NCBI GenBank assembly: GCA_011947345.1
Contig: JAAVTG010000523.1
Location: forward strand, 310,001-374,000
Source: Phytophthora quininea
Taxonomy: Eukaryota > Oomycota > Peronosporomycetes > Peronosporales > Peronosporaceae
DNA length: 64,000 nucleotides
Direction: 5' to 3'
Within the stretch, counting starts at the first letter, position 1. Each line of letters opens with the position of its first letter. Under the pieces are notes generated by a model. That model did not search any database, had not been told where the DNA came from, and worked only from the letters and a program-made list of their open reading frames with translations. Below, in pieces: positions 11,033 to 21,985 of the stretch. Both the position numbers and the translations under genes were made by a program.

Positions 11033-14000
11033 ATGGCGCAGCGAGGACCTTCGGGCCACGGCGAGATGGACCGCCGCCGGCGCGCCAGCTCCAACTACTT
11101 CGAGCTGGACGCGGACCGGCGCCGCAACAAGTCGGAGCGCTCCGAGCGCTTCAGCAAGCGACTGGACACGATGGACGTGACGCCCGCCAGCATGAAAGGC
11201 GCGTCTCTGGCGGCCCAGGACGACGAGACGGCCATCGACTACTGCTGCGAGTTCCTCAAGGCCAAGTTCGGCTTCCAGGAAGGCTCGGCCAGTAACCAGC
11301 GAGAGCACGTGCTGCTTCTTTTAGCCAATGGCAAGGCGCGTTGTCTCCCCAGCGACCAGCCCGACCAGCACCTCGTGCTGCTGGCCCAGAAGCTCTTCAG
11401 CAACTACCACTCGTGGACCAAGTTCCTGCACACACAGGACGTGACGTACACGGGCTCAGCCATCCCCAGTGGCTCAGGAAGAGGCAGTTCCGGCAACTTG
11501 TACATGGACGTGATGCTCTACTTTCTCATCTGGGGAGAAGCCGCCAACGTGCGCCACATGCCCGAGTGCGTGTGCTATCTGTACCATCAGATGATGACCA
11601 TGGTCAACGCCGACCCGCAGGGACACGAGCGCCAACCGGAAGGATGGTACCTAAATCAGGTCATTGTCCCTATTTGGAGGAAGCCAGCAACATGAAGCGC
11701 CGCAATGCGTTGGGCAAACCTCTGGAGCACGTCAAGATCCGCAACTACGACGATATCAACGAATACTTTTGGAAACAGCACTGTCTGAGCATCCCCGTGC
11801 AGCATGTGGGCGCCGAACTGACCCAGAACCACGGCAAGACGTTCTACGAGCACCGCAGTCTTTTGACGCTCGTCCTCAACTACTACCGTATCTTCCAGTT
11901 CAACATGATGTTCATGGTGCTGTTGATCGTGCTGTCGTTCGCCGTGACCATCTCTCCCGATGGAGGCAAGAGCGGCTGGAGCCAGTTCGGCCGCATCGGG
12001 GACGTAGTGGACCCGTACACGACGCGGGATTTGAAATTGGCCGTCGTGTCGATCCCGTTCTCTCTGAGCTTGATGGCGTTCCTCAAATGCGTGTTGGAAG
12101 TGTGCCACGGCTGGCACCTTTGGTGTCGAAAGAGAGCTCGGCGACGAGCTCCAGGTCGTTTACGTACGGCACCGCGTTGGCCACGCGTATCATCTGGAAC
12201 GGCGGCTTTGCCATTCTGTTTGGCGTGATGATCTACGTGCCTTTGAACGACGACAAGGACACGACGCTGCTGGACAACTTGTATCCGCTCTGCGGAGCGT
12301 TCATCTTGCCAGGATTGCTGGTGTTATTGACGCAGGCGTTCTCCCCGCAAGTGATCAACGGCACGTTTGCCGCCAAGTTCGTGCGCGAGGGCGAAAGCTG
12401 CTACGTGGGACACGACATGACGCCGCCTTTCTCGTTCCAGATCAAGTACATCACGTTCTGGATCATTTTGTGGATCATAGAGGCCATCGTGTCGTACTTT
12501 GTGCTGGTGCGTCCGCTCATGTTGCCGTCCCTGAGCATCTACGCCATGACGCTGGACTACCAGAACTCGCTGGTTTCGTTCCACAACATCGGTGTCATCA
12601 TCGCACTGTGGCTGCCCATTGTCTTTATCTTCAACTACGCGACGCAGATTTACTTTACTATTTTCGAGGCTCTGCTGGGCGGTTTCCAGGGAATCCTCAT
12701 GAAGACGGGTGAGATCCGCGGGGCAAAGGAGATGACTAAAGCGTTCCGTGTTGCGCCGCAGCTTTTCGACCAGAAGATCGTCACTAGTTTAGCTCGTTCT
12801 AGCGATGCCACCGCCAGCGGCACGGACTCGACTCGTGCGAGTGCTCTGGCTGCCGCTTACGAGTCTCAGATGATGTTGCGGTTCGTTGTGGTTTGGAATG
12901 AGATCGTCAACTCATTCCGCGAGGGAGATCTGCTGGACGACAAGGAGGCTGCCATTCTACAGTACGACATCCGCAGCACCGGGGAAGTGTTCGAGCCAGT
13001 GTTCCTGTCGGCAGGTAAGTTGACAGAGGCAATGAGTCTTGCTATCAAGACTGCGAAAGACGGCAAGGGCGAGTCTCAGCTGCGTGTGACGCTGGTCGAG
13101 AACGACTGCCTATCAGCTATCCGCTCCTTCTTCACTGCTAGCATGTACGTTATCAGCGCTCTGTTTGGCAATGACGATGCAGATGTGGTCGATGGTTTCC
13201 GCCAGCTTGAGGAGATTGCTGCTAGCGGCGGCTTCCTCAAGTCCTTTAACGTGCGTGAGCTTGCCAGCCTGCGTGTGGCGGCTGTGGACCTTCTTGAGGA
13301 GATTCTCGACCTGCCGGACCCAGATGCTCAGTCCCAACACATTCCGAACGCGCGCGTGCACTCGATGGGTGTGATCCGCAACTTCGTGTCGAAGATGGAG
13401 GCCTTCTTGAATGGTGTTCAATCTTTCTGTTTAGACCCGGCCTTGCAGCGCAAGTTCGGCAACTCTAAGTTCTGCTCCAGCGCTAATGGATACATGTTCG
13501 CTTCGCGCGGCTTGGTGAACCTGTTCTGCAGCGACACAGCGATGGGAGCTGCCACCCGCGCCTGTCTTCTGCTTTCCCTGGACCGCTCGGAGGCTATGCC
13601 CCGTACAACTGAAGCTCAGCGTCGTCTGGGTTTCTTCATGAAGTCGCTTGTCATGGACATCCCGCAGCTGCGTTCCATCAAGGAGATGCGCAGTTTCTCG
13701 GTGGTGACGCCGTTCTACGCCGAGACGGTTCTGTTCTCGCTTGAGGATCTGAACAACCCGCTTGTAAACCACCCGATCTTCCAACAGGTCGAGGAGGACG
13801 GCAAGAACCTGACGATTCTGAAGTATCTGACTAAGATTCACCAGGAGGAATGGGACAACTTCCTCGAACGCGTGGACGTCAGCTCCGCAGAGGAAGCTCA
13901 GAAGAACCACCCGGAGGAGATCCGTCTCTGGGCGTCGTACCGCGGCCAGACTTTGGCCCGTACAGTGCAGGGCATGATGATGTATGAAGACGCCATTAAG

Positions 14001-17000
14001 ATCTTGCACTGGCTGGAAATTGGCTCGAGCCCTGGTAAGACGGCGGAGCAGAAGCAGAACCAACTGCAGGACATGGTCCGCCTCAAATTCTCGTACATTT
14101 GTGCCTGCCAAGTGTACGGCAAGCACCGTGCCGAAGGTAAAGCCCAAGCCGCTGATATTGACTACTTGCTGCGCGAGTACCCGAACTTGCGTGTTGCTTA
14201 TGTTGACACTGTAAAGCACGAAGGGGGCGATCCTTCGTTCGATTCCGTCTTGATCAAGAGCGAGAACGACGATATCGTCGAAGTGTATCGTTACCAGCTG
14301 CCTGGCGACCCGATTCTGGGTGAGGGCAAGCCTGAGAACCAGAACAACGCCATTCCATTCACTCGTGGCGAGTTTGTGCAGACGATCGATATGAACCAGC
14401 AGCACTATTTTGAGGAGTGTCTGAAGATGCCTCAGCTTCTGTGTACGGCCGATCTCCACCCGTCTAAGAAGCCTGTCTCGATCATTGGCATGCGTGAACA
14501 CATCTTCACAGGTAACGCTTCGTCTTTGGCCAAGTTTAAGACGTGGCAGGAGCTGGTGTTCGTGACGCTCTCGCAGCGTGTCTTGGCTGACCCTCTTTAC
14601 GTTCGTATGCACTACGGTCACCCTGATGTGTTCGACAAGGTGCTGGCTATTACGCGTGGTGGTGTATCAAAGGCTAGTAAGGGTATCAATCTGTCCGAAG
14701 ATGTGTTCGCAGGTTTCAACTGCACGCTACGTGGTGGTGTCGTAACTCACGTGGAGTTCATGCAGTGTGGTAAGGGACGTGACGTGGCTCTCTCGCAGAT
14801 CTCCATGTTCGAAGGTAAGCTGGCCAATGGTGCCGGCGAGACGTCGTTGGCTCGTGAGGCTCATCGTATGGGTCAGTTCATGGACTTCTTCCGTCTCAAC
14901 TCGATGTACTACTCGCACACGGGCTTCTACTATGCTACGTGGATGACGATCGTCACCACGTTCGTGTACATGTACTGCAAGGTCTACATCGCTCTCTCGG
15001 GCGTGCAAACGCAGATCGTGTACAACATGAACACGACAGACATCATCAAGGAGAACTCGTACGACTACGGCTTCGACAACCGCGTGTATCACGACATGGA
15101 CTCGGTCTACAACACCCAGTACTACATCCAGGCCGGCTTGTTCCTTTCCTTGCCGTTGATCTGTGTCTACTTTGCTGAAATGGGTCTTCGTCGCGGTCTC
15201 GTTCAGTTCCTAGAGATGGTCTTTACTGCTGGTCCGGCCTTCTTTATCTTCCAGTTGGGCACTACGATGCACTTCTTCGACAACAACTTGCTGCACGGCG
15301 AAGCCCAGTACAAGGCCACGGGCCGTGGCTTCAAAATCACTCGCGAGACGTTTGTACTGCTATACAAAGCGTACGCGCCTAGTCACTACCGCAAAGCTAT
15401 GGAGCTGGTGGGCTTGTGCTTGGTCTACTTGGTCTTCGGTAAGTTCGACATTTGTGATACTTCGGTTGCTGGGGAGGTCAACTCGTTCGCATTCGACTAC
15501 TGCGAGACTTCGCAGAGCTTTGGCGTTCAGACGTTCGCTATCTGGGTCATCTCCGTAGTGTGGCTGGTGTCTCCTTACATTTTCAACACAGATGGTCTTG
15601 ACTGGGAGAAGACAAAGGCGGACGTGTCAGCCTGGGCCAAGTGGATGTATGCTGGAGAGGACTACAAGGACGAAGACGCCGTGATGGTCGGTGGATGGAT
15701 TGGCTGGTGGAAGGGCGAGCTGAAGCTCTACCACAACACGAAGCCTATTGCTCGCTTCACTGTCATTCTTCGTGAGGCTCGTCACTTCCTGCTGATGTGG
15801 TACGTTGTGGCTCTTGAGTGGGACATCCTCTCTGTTGCGTTGGTGTTTGGTGCTTCAGTGGTGACTGTCTTGGCCATGGGAGTCTTCGGAGCTGCGGGCA
15901 GATGCTTCAGCAACGTCAACTCGTCGATCCGCGCCATGATGTACACGTTCGTGATCATCCTGGCGCTCATTATCTTCTTTGTCTTCTCGATGGTGGCGTT
16001 TGACACGAGCTTCACGCGGACATTGTCGCTTTTCTTTGGATACATGGCATCCTTGTACGGCATCAACGAGATGGCTCGTATGTGGAGCTTCGCCAACTCG
16101 TCGATCGCGTCTGTCGGCATCTTCCAGCAGTTGGCATTCTTCTTTGACTTTATCTTCTCGGTCACGATGATCATCCCGTTGCTTGTGATGTCTGCCATTC
16201 CCTTCTTGAACATTATTCAGACGCGTATGATGTACAACAAGGGCTTCTCGGAGGTCGTGTCTGCTTCGTCGCAGTACGCCTTCTCGTTGGCCGCCTTCAT
16301 GGGTGTCCTTGGCGGTATTGGATGTGGCTGGTTGTTCCACTTGTTCACGAGTCTCGAGAGTACCGCTGGCTTCCTAAGTTACGTGACGACGTACGATCTG
16401 CTGGACGGCAATGTCGGCAATGGAGAGGTCACCTACACGTTCTACTTCGCTTGCATTGTAGGCACGTTCGTGGCTGGCTTCCTCAACTACTTTATTGGCC
16501 GTCGACTGTCGATTGTGTTCGGCGGTCTGCTGACTGTGCTTGGTATGTTGGGGGTAAGTGCTGTTCAATCAGGTGGCGAGGGCTTTCTCTCTCCTGGTGT
16601 CGCATTGCTGGGCGGCTCAGTCGGTGTGCTTCTGCCTACTTTGGCTGTCTACATCTACGAGATCTCCACTCGTGACATGCGTGGTAAGGCTCTTCTGCTT
16701 CTTGGAAGTGGCTTTATCCTCGGCATCCTATTCGCTGCGTGGTTCTCGTCTTCGTCGAACGAGGTGGGTTGGATCTGGCAGGTGTTCATTGCGACCATCA
16801 TCTTGTCCATTATGACCCCAGCAGTCTACATCTTCCCGGAGAGTCCCTACTGGGTCTACATGCGTGAAGGTCTCGAGTCTAGCGAACGTTGCTTGGCTGT
16901 CTTACGTCGTAAGGAAGGTGTGAGTGAGGAACTGCGTATGATTCGCGACGAAGAGGCTGGTAGTGACGACTCTAGCGCCAACGGAGGCACCTCGTTCCTC

Positions 17001-17735
17001 AAGTTCTTGATGGGCTTGATGCTGATGCTCGTCTCGGGCCTCTTCCTGGGCTGTGTCAACATGTACCTGTCGGACACGTTCCGTAGCATTGAAGACGCGA
17101 CCTACATGTTCGTCAACTGCATGGGCCTGCAGTTCCTCGGCGGCCTCTTCTCGTTCTTCTTCATGGACCGAGTGGACCACAAGCGCATCTTGTTCTGCAC
17201 GTTGCTGCCCATCGCCATCCTCGTCTTCATCTTGGGCTTGAACAACAAGTCGGAGTTTGTGACTGGCGACAGTGAGTACTTGATGCTCCAGATCGTCGGT
17301 CTGCTGCTCTACTTCTTCGCTGGGCTGGGTATCACCTCGGTGCCTTGGGTCTCATGCGTCGGTCTGTTCAACACCAAGCAGCGGGCCATCTACGTGACCG
17401 TCTACTTCATGGTCTTCTTCTTGCTGCCAGTCTGCTCGACATTCATCCGCTCCAACTCGTCCATGAGTGGCGATGAGTATCTGTACCTATTCGCACTGTC
17501 TGGCTGCTGTATCGTGGCGATGGTGCTGCTTATTGCGGTGGGTACGCTGAAGAACGGAATGGTCTGCACGAAGGGCGAGATGGAGGCGGAGCGAACTCGT
17601 CTGCGCCGCATCCGCGCGTCTCGACGGAGCGCCCGCACGCCCGGAAGTGCACGCTCCAGAAACTTCAGCCGATCGCGTGCTAAGTCCCACTCGAACTATC
17701 AGATGTACGAGTCCCCTGCAGGTAGTGCCCCGTAG
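11033..17735 (+). CDS. 1,3-beta-glucan (callose-type) synthase fused to an MFS transporter domain
   Basis: A giant integral membrane enzyme of about 2,235 codons making cell-wall 1,3-beta-glucan from UDP-glucose at the plasma membrane. The N-terminal FKS1-type domain (residues about 45-250) contains LYFLIWGEAANVR and MPECVCYLYH. A first membrane cluster follows. The large cytoplasmic synthase domain has RSFSVVTPFYAETVLFS, RLWASYRGQTLARTVQGMM, FTRGEFVQTIDMNQ and HYGHPDVFDK. A second membrane cluster then runs directly, with no stop, into about 430 residues with MFS signatures (GRRLSIVFGG, PESPYWVYMREG). The tail is Arg/Ser-rich. The frame breaks twice, at 11676-11677 (GG) and 12119-12121 (TTT); one extra base at each restores family-like sequence, so I regard these as probable assembly errors. 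No introns seen. Confidence 0.93.
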
Positions 17736-18062
17736 ATGCGTTGCCCAGCAGTGTAGTAGGCTTAGCGAGATGGCGGAGTGTACTCTATGCGAGTAGGGAG
17801 GCGCCAAGCAGGCGACTCGGTTTTACTGCATCTTGCTCAAATTTCATTTACTTTGTTTGACTTTGTCTGGTGGCGTTCAGCATTATGGTTGCGCTGTGTC
17901 CAGTCACACTATGAGCAGGACAGACTCCTGCGCTGGAGGCAGCTACATGTACGACCAGCGCGGGGGAGGAGGCTTGGTTGGTGAACTTTGTTCAACTTTC
18001 CTTCAAGTAATGGACAAAAGAAGCGGTGAAAAAGTTAAACAACTACCGTAGATGACTTAGCA
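17736..18062. other. No gene seen
   Basis: 3' flank of the glucan synthase gene and 5' flank of the CRN-type gene. No repeat or RNA gene recognised. Confidence 0.5.
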
Positions 18063-20507
18063 ATGGTTGGTTCGTCAAACCTTTCAATCATGATTATCGG
18101 AGCTCAAGAAGGCCTCGTTGTGAAGGTAAACTGTGTCGTCGTTGGTATACCAGACGCAGTCTTGTTCCCCATATACATGAAGCAGAGCCGATCACTGGGA
18201 GATCTAGCCGCGGCGATTTGGAACACGCAGCGAAATACATTGAAAGACGTCGATGTGACCAAGTTGTTGCTCTACCTGGCTGCGAGAAGACGGACGGCAC
18301 ATGGTTGTCTGCTGATCGCGCTTTTAAAGCGACTCAGCGGGATATGGTAACTGGTTTTGTCCCTGACGAGATCAACCGCATAATCAGCGACAACGACAAG
18401 ATTCTCCTCCCAATGGAACAAACAATCGCAGATGCGCTCGGTGACGCTCCCCGCCAACCTACTTGCCTTTTAGTGAAGACTTCTTGGAATAAGCAGACCC
18501 ATTGGGATCACTGCAAATACTACTGACGCCAAGATTGCTGTCGCCAAGTACACTGCCGTCGCCAATCATCTAAAGAACTCGAGCGAAGTGGAAGCTGTGG
18601 TGAAGGCTCTCAAGAAAGAAATAGAGAGAGGAAGAATCATTTTTCGTACTGGAGAATTCTTCGGGCACAGGCAAGACGCAAATGGCGTAAAACCTGGATG
18701 CCAATGGAGTTTTTGGGTATTCTACGTGCTGTGCACTACGGCGTCGGATATAAAGCAGCCTGTGTACAGCGCATTTGAGAATCGGCGCATGGCTTTCGAG
18801 TAGTGCATTGAGAGTGATATCAAGGATACGGGCATTGATGGATCAGTTGCTGGCTTCGAGGGAGTCACCAAACGATTGAAGGTATACGCCTTCATCACTG
18901 CAGCGCTCCGGGGTGCTAGGACTTTCACAGGAGACGCTTCGCGCGCAGAGGTCATTGCGGCACGCGATCGTAGAAGCAAACCATGCGTCTTCTTTTCGGG
19001 CGAGTTTTCTCGTGTTGGGGATGGAAAGGTAGGCGAAGGCCTCGAACCACGAGAAAAGAAACTCCGGTCGATGCGAAATGTGTTTCGCTCCCTCGAACTT
19101 CTAATTGTCATCAGCTCTACAAACGGCACCGCACGAAGTCTTCCTACTGAGAGTACTGTTTCCAGAACGTCATCCGTGAAGCCTGTTTCATGGTGTAAGG
19201 TCATCCCATCGCTACCCCGTTTGCTACGAAGAGTGCCACACCTGCAAATGTGTTTGAGTGGATTATCCAGCACAGTCGCCCGTTGTTTGGGGCAATAGCT
19301 GAAAACTTTGTGGCTGAAAACAAGTACAATGGAGAGACTGGCGTGGATCAACTGCAGTACTTAAATGGCATGGTCAAGTTATTGACGCGGCGCTTCCGAC
19401 GAATTAAACGGCAACAACATACTGAAGAGTTCGAGGAAGGTCAGCTCTTGCTGTTTTTGACAGACAGCTATACATGTGACGATGGAAAGAAGCAATGCCA
19501 GCACCAGCTTGAATGTGGCGTAAAGACTAAAACGAATATGGAGGTTGCGGTCAGCCAGATCACGAGCTTGATCGATGGACACTACGGGCGCCTTGAAGAG
19601 CGGGATATCTTTAAGCTGAAGTTTCTAGATGGGAAACTGGTGAAGAAGAAACAAGGATGGGAATGTCGCTGCAGATTCCCTCAGATGAAACACGACATTC
19701 TCCTTTATCTGACGTTGATGGCCGATTACGAGGAGAAGCCTGGTTGTGTGAAATCCCCTCTCGATTGTCCATTCAATAAGAAATTGTGTCAGGTGCTGGA
19801 TTGCAATAGAAGGAGCACTGGTAGTAATATTCAAGACATAGATGACGGGACGCGTCTCGAAGCACTTGTTACAGGTACTGTCGTTCTCGCAAGTCACCAA
19901 GGGGATTCTGCGGAGTTGGATTGCAGACATTTTCTTGGCAGGTTGTTGTACGAGTTGGGGTTCGTTCCGTCAACGAACGAGTAACCTTTCCACTAGACCA
20001 CCAAGCTGCAGATATTACGGTTCCGTTCCTCTCGCCGACTAATGTGGCGTGGCCCGACGAGTTTCTGGCGTACTGGAAGAATATTCTCCTGCTCAGTTCG
20101 CCAACGTGAGGAACTGCTGTAAGGACGACAAGATTGCTTTTCGGGTTGACTCTGGCGTTCTGTCGGGTGAGTGCAAAGATCAAAACTTTACACTGGATGT
20201 GCTTAAAGAGGCTCTTGCTCGGGTTCCAGCGACTAAGAAGGTGCACGTCGTCGCAGTTAGAGAGCTACAAGACAATTACATTACTAGAACGACAAAGTCT
20301 GAGTCCGCACCCACGTTCCTGAAGCGTATTAATCTGCACTATGCCACATTTTATCGCGTTCCGAGAAAGGATGGTGCATTGGAGGAGTTTTCGGAGCTTA
20401 TGGAAGCGACAGAAAATGTGTCGGATAAAGAGGGTGGGACTGATGACAAGGTGAAAAGCAATGGTGAGGCAGGCAAGATTATTATCTTTGTCGAGATCGG
20501 GAATTGA
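18063..20507 (+). pseudogene. Crinkler (CRN)-type effector gene, frame-broken
   Basis: The N-terminal block VKVNCVVVGIP, then SLGDLAAAI, then LKDVDVTKLLLYLA and TDGTWL has the order of the CRN translocation domain, with LYLA in the place of the LFLAK motif. The usual initiator before VK is GTG here (18120-18122), so either the upstream ATG at 18063 is used or the start is lost. The C-terminal part (from about 19250) carries a long Lys/Glu-rich region, RLEALVTGTVVLASH and LLYELGF, then KKVHVVAVRELQDN and KIIIFVEIGN just before the stop. Similar blocks occur in Phytophthora CRN C-termini, which are generally thought to act in the host nucleus. At least five breaks interrupt it. With no clean start I call it broken. 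Confidence 0.65.
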
Positions 20508-20754
20508 GATTCCCGGCGGCCCGATGCTTTCAAAGAGGATTGAACCAAGCGGACGAGGAGTGCCTGTCCGCAAAGCGCTCAAAAATATGTTGGTCATTTG
20601 CTTCATTCTCTTGACGGTAGTGCTATGACTTCGTAGTTACGACAAAATAGTGTTTCTGTTTGGAGACGATTTCATCTTGAATACTTAACCACAGTATATA
20701 TGCCCAAGAGCGATTCTAAGGCATTTCAGCTTGGAACTTAAGCTTGGGTCAGGG

Positions 20755-21340
20755 TCTGGCATTGTGGTCTGGAAATTTTTCAAGAACGCCAAGTTTCGTG
20801 GAGGTCGGACTGCCAATACCGGCGGGTTCGTGAAGTTAGTATGTTATTCCCCACAAATCTGAAGGACGTGGCGACATGATGGAGTATTTCCTAAGAGAAC
20901 TCACCCACGCCAATCGAATAATCCGTGAGTCTGACACGGCATTTTCGTGGTGTTGGTAGACACCAACGTGGTCGAACTCCGAGTCTGCAAAGCATTGACG
21001 CTACGCCGAACATGGTGCTCTTACAGTAGCTAGTCTTCTCACGTGCTGCAGAAAATATGACCGTGGCTTTGCCGGGCTACAAGGCAGATAGTCATAGTCC
21101 TTGATCACCACTTACGTGAGATAGCGAGAACAAGCGTCAGCCTTTGGTTTGGCGACTCCTTTCGGAGGTTTGTTCAACGAGCGATTCTCCTTTAAATCAG
21201 GAGATACTATCTTCCTGGTTATGTGAGACACTGGGGACTCCGGTAGTAGCTTTCGTGCTGGTTGCTGAAAGAGATTAACCAGAGACCAGCGCTCGATCCC
21301 GACCCTTCTTGGTACGGCTATGGCCACGTGCTTCATGTTC
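20755..21340 (-). repeat. Inverted, internally deleted copy of the 55.4-59.1 kb region
   Basis: Read on the minus strand this segment matches, in order, the C-terminal part of the second START-FYVE gene (about 55405-55575), then 58034-58140, then about 58855-59105 (antisense to NTPase copy A). The proline-rich stretch, the bZIP gene and about 0.7 kb of the NTPase gene are missing between the blocks. The 55.57/58.03 junction falls in a shared AAGGCT, present at 55568-55573 and 58032-58037, indicating microhomology. The copy has AAA (21160-21162 on plus as TTT) where 55551-55552 has AA. No function is expected. Confidence 0.85.
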
Positions 21341-21441
21341 CGAGGCGGTGCTAGTGGTTAGTGACCTTACGAGCTTAACATCGTCGTACGAAGTTGTGGT
21401 TTGTTTGAAGGCTGTCATTTTTCGACAGATCAAAGTTCACG

Positions 21442-21747
21442 ATGGCCGCCAGCGACTCGACCCGTAAAATATGGCCCGTGAAATCCGAGCTCGAGTACGA
21501 GGTCAAGCTCTTCGCCAACCAGATTGAGACAGTTCTGCACGTGCACAACACACACACGGAGAAAATCCAATACCACGCGCTGCTGCACAATTACCTGTGG
21601 GTCGACGATGCTCGCAAAAAAGGCTTCACCGTCCAGGGTCTCAAGGGTGTCGGCTATTACGACAAGGTGGCCAAGGCCAACAAGACCGAGTCCCACGAGT
21701 ACATCAACTTCGACAACTTGGCCTGTAAAGCTAGCTTGCTTGTTTGA
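21442..21747 (+). CDS. Hypothetical protein, 101 aa
   Basis: Starts with ATG in the context ACGATGGCC and runs 101 codons with GC-rich third positions like its housekeeping neighbours. The sequence is charged and aromatic-rich (LLHNYLWVDDARKKGF, GYYDKVAKANK) with no signal peptide or membrane segment. I do not recognise a family. The last codons run across TGTAAAGC, which could be a splice donor, so the true C-terminus may differ. It is convergent with the small ORF at 21812-21985. Confidence 0.6.
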   Translation: MAASDSTRKIWPVKSELEYEVKLFANQIETVLHVHNTHTEKIQYHALLHNYLWVDDARKKGFTVQGLKGVGYYDKVAKANKTESHEYINFDNLACKASLLV

Positions 21748-21811
21748 AAGGCAACTATTTGTCACAAATTATGTATTCACACAAATTCCTGTAACATAAA
21801 ATACATCTACC

Positions 21812-21985
21812 CTAACCGGACCAATTTGCATTTTGGCTGGCCATCCATCGCCAGGCATTGCTACACTTCTGCCGGCACTTCTGCTGCGACTTGTAGGCCG
21901 TTCCAGCGCTTGAACAGACCCCCACTAGTTCCGTCTTGATCTTCTCTATCGATCCGTCCAAGTAATACTCTACGTCGTGCGCCAT
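21812..21985 (-). CDS. Small hypothetical ORF, 57 aa, sharing a CATG start with NOP14
   Basis: Begins MAHDVEYYLDGSIEKIK and has three Cys (spacing C-x14-C-x3-C) and two Trp near the C-terminus. Codon choice looks like coding DNA, with mostly G or C in third positions. Its ATG is the complement of 21983-21985, overlapping the NOP14 ATG at 21984-21986 within the palindrome CCATGG, so the two proposed starts are divergent and overlap by two bases. It could be a real small protein, a first exon, or chance. No family recognised. Confidence 0.4.
   Translation of the reverse strand: MAHDVEYYLDGSIEKIKTELVGVCSSAGTAYKSQQKCRQKCSNAWRWMASQNANWSG

Noticed and set aside
13431..14621. 396-codon minus-strand open frame
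   Set aside because: It is antisense to the conserved synthase domain of the glucan synthase gene; its openness follows from codon bias on the other strand.
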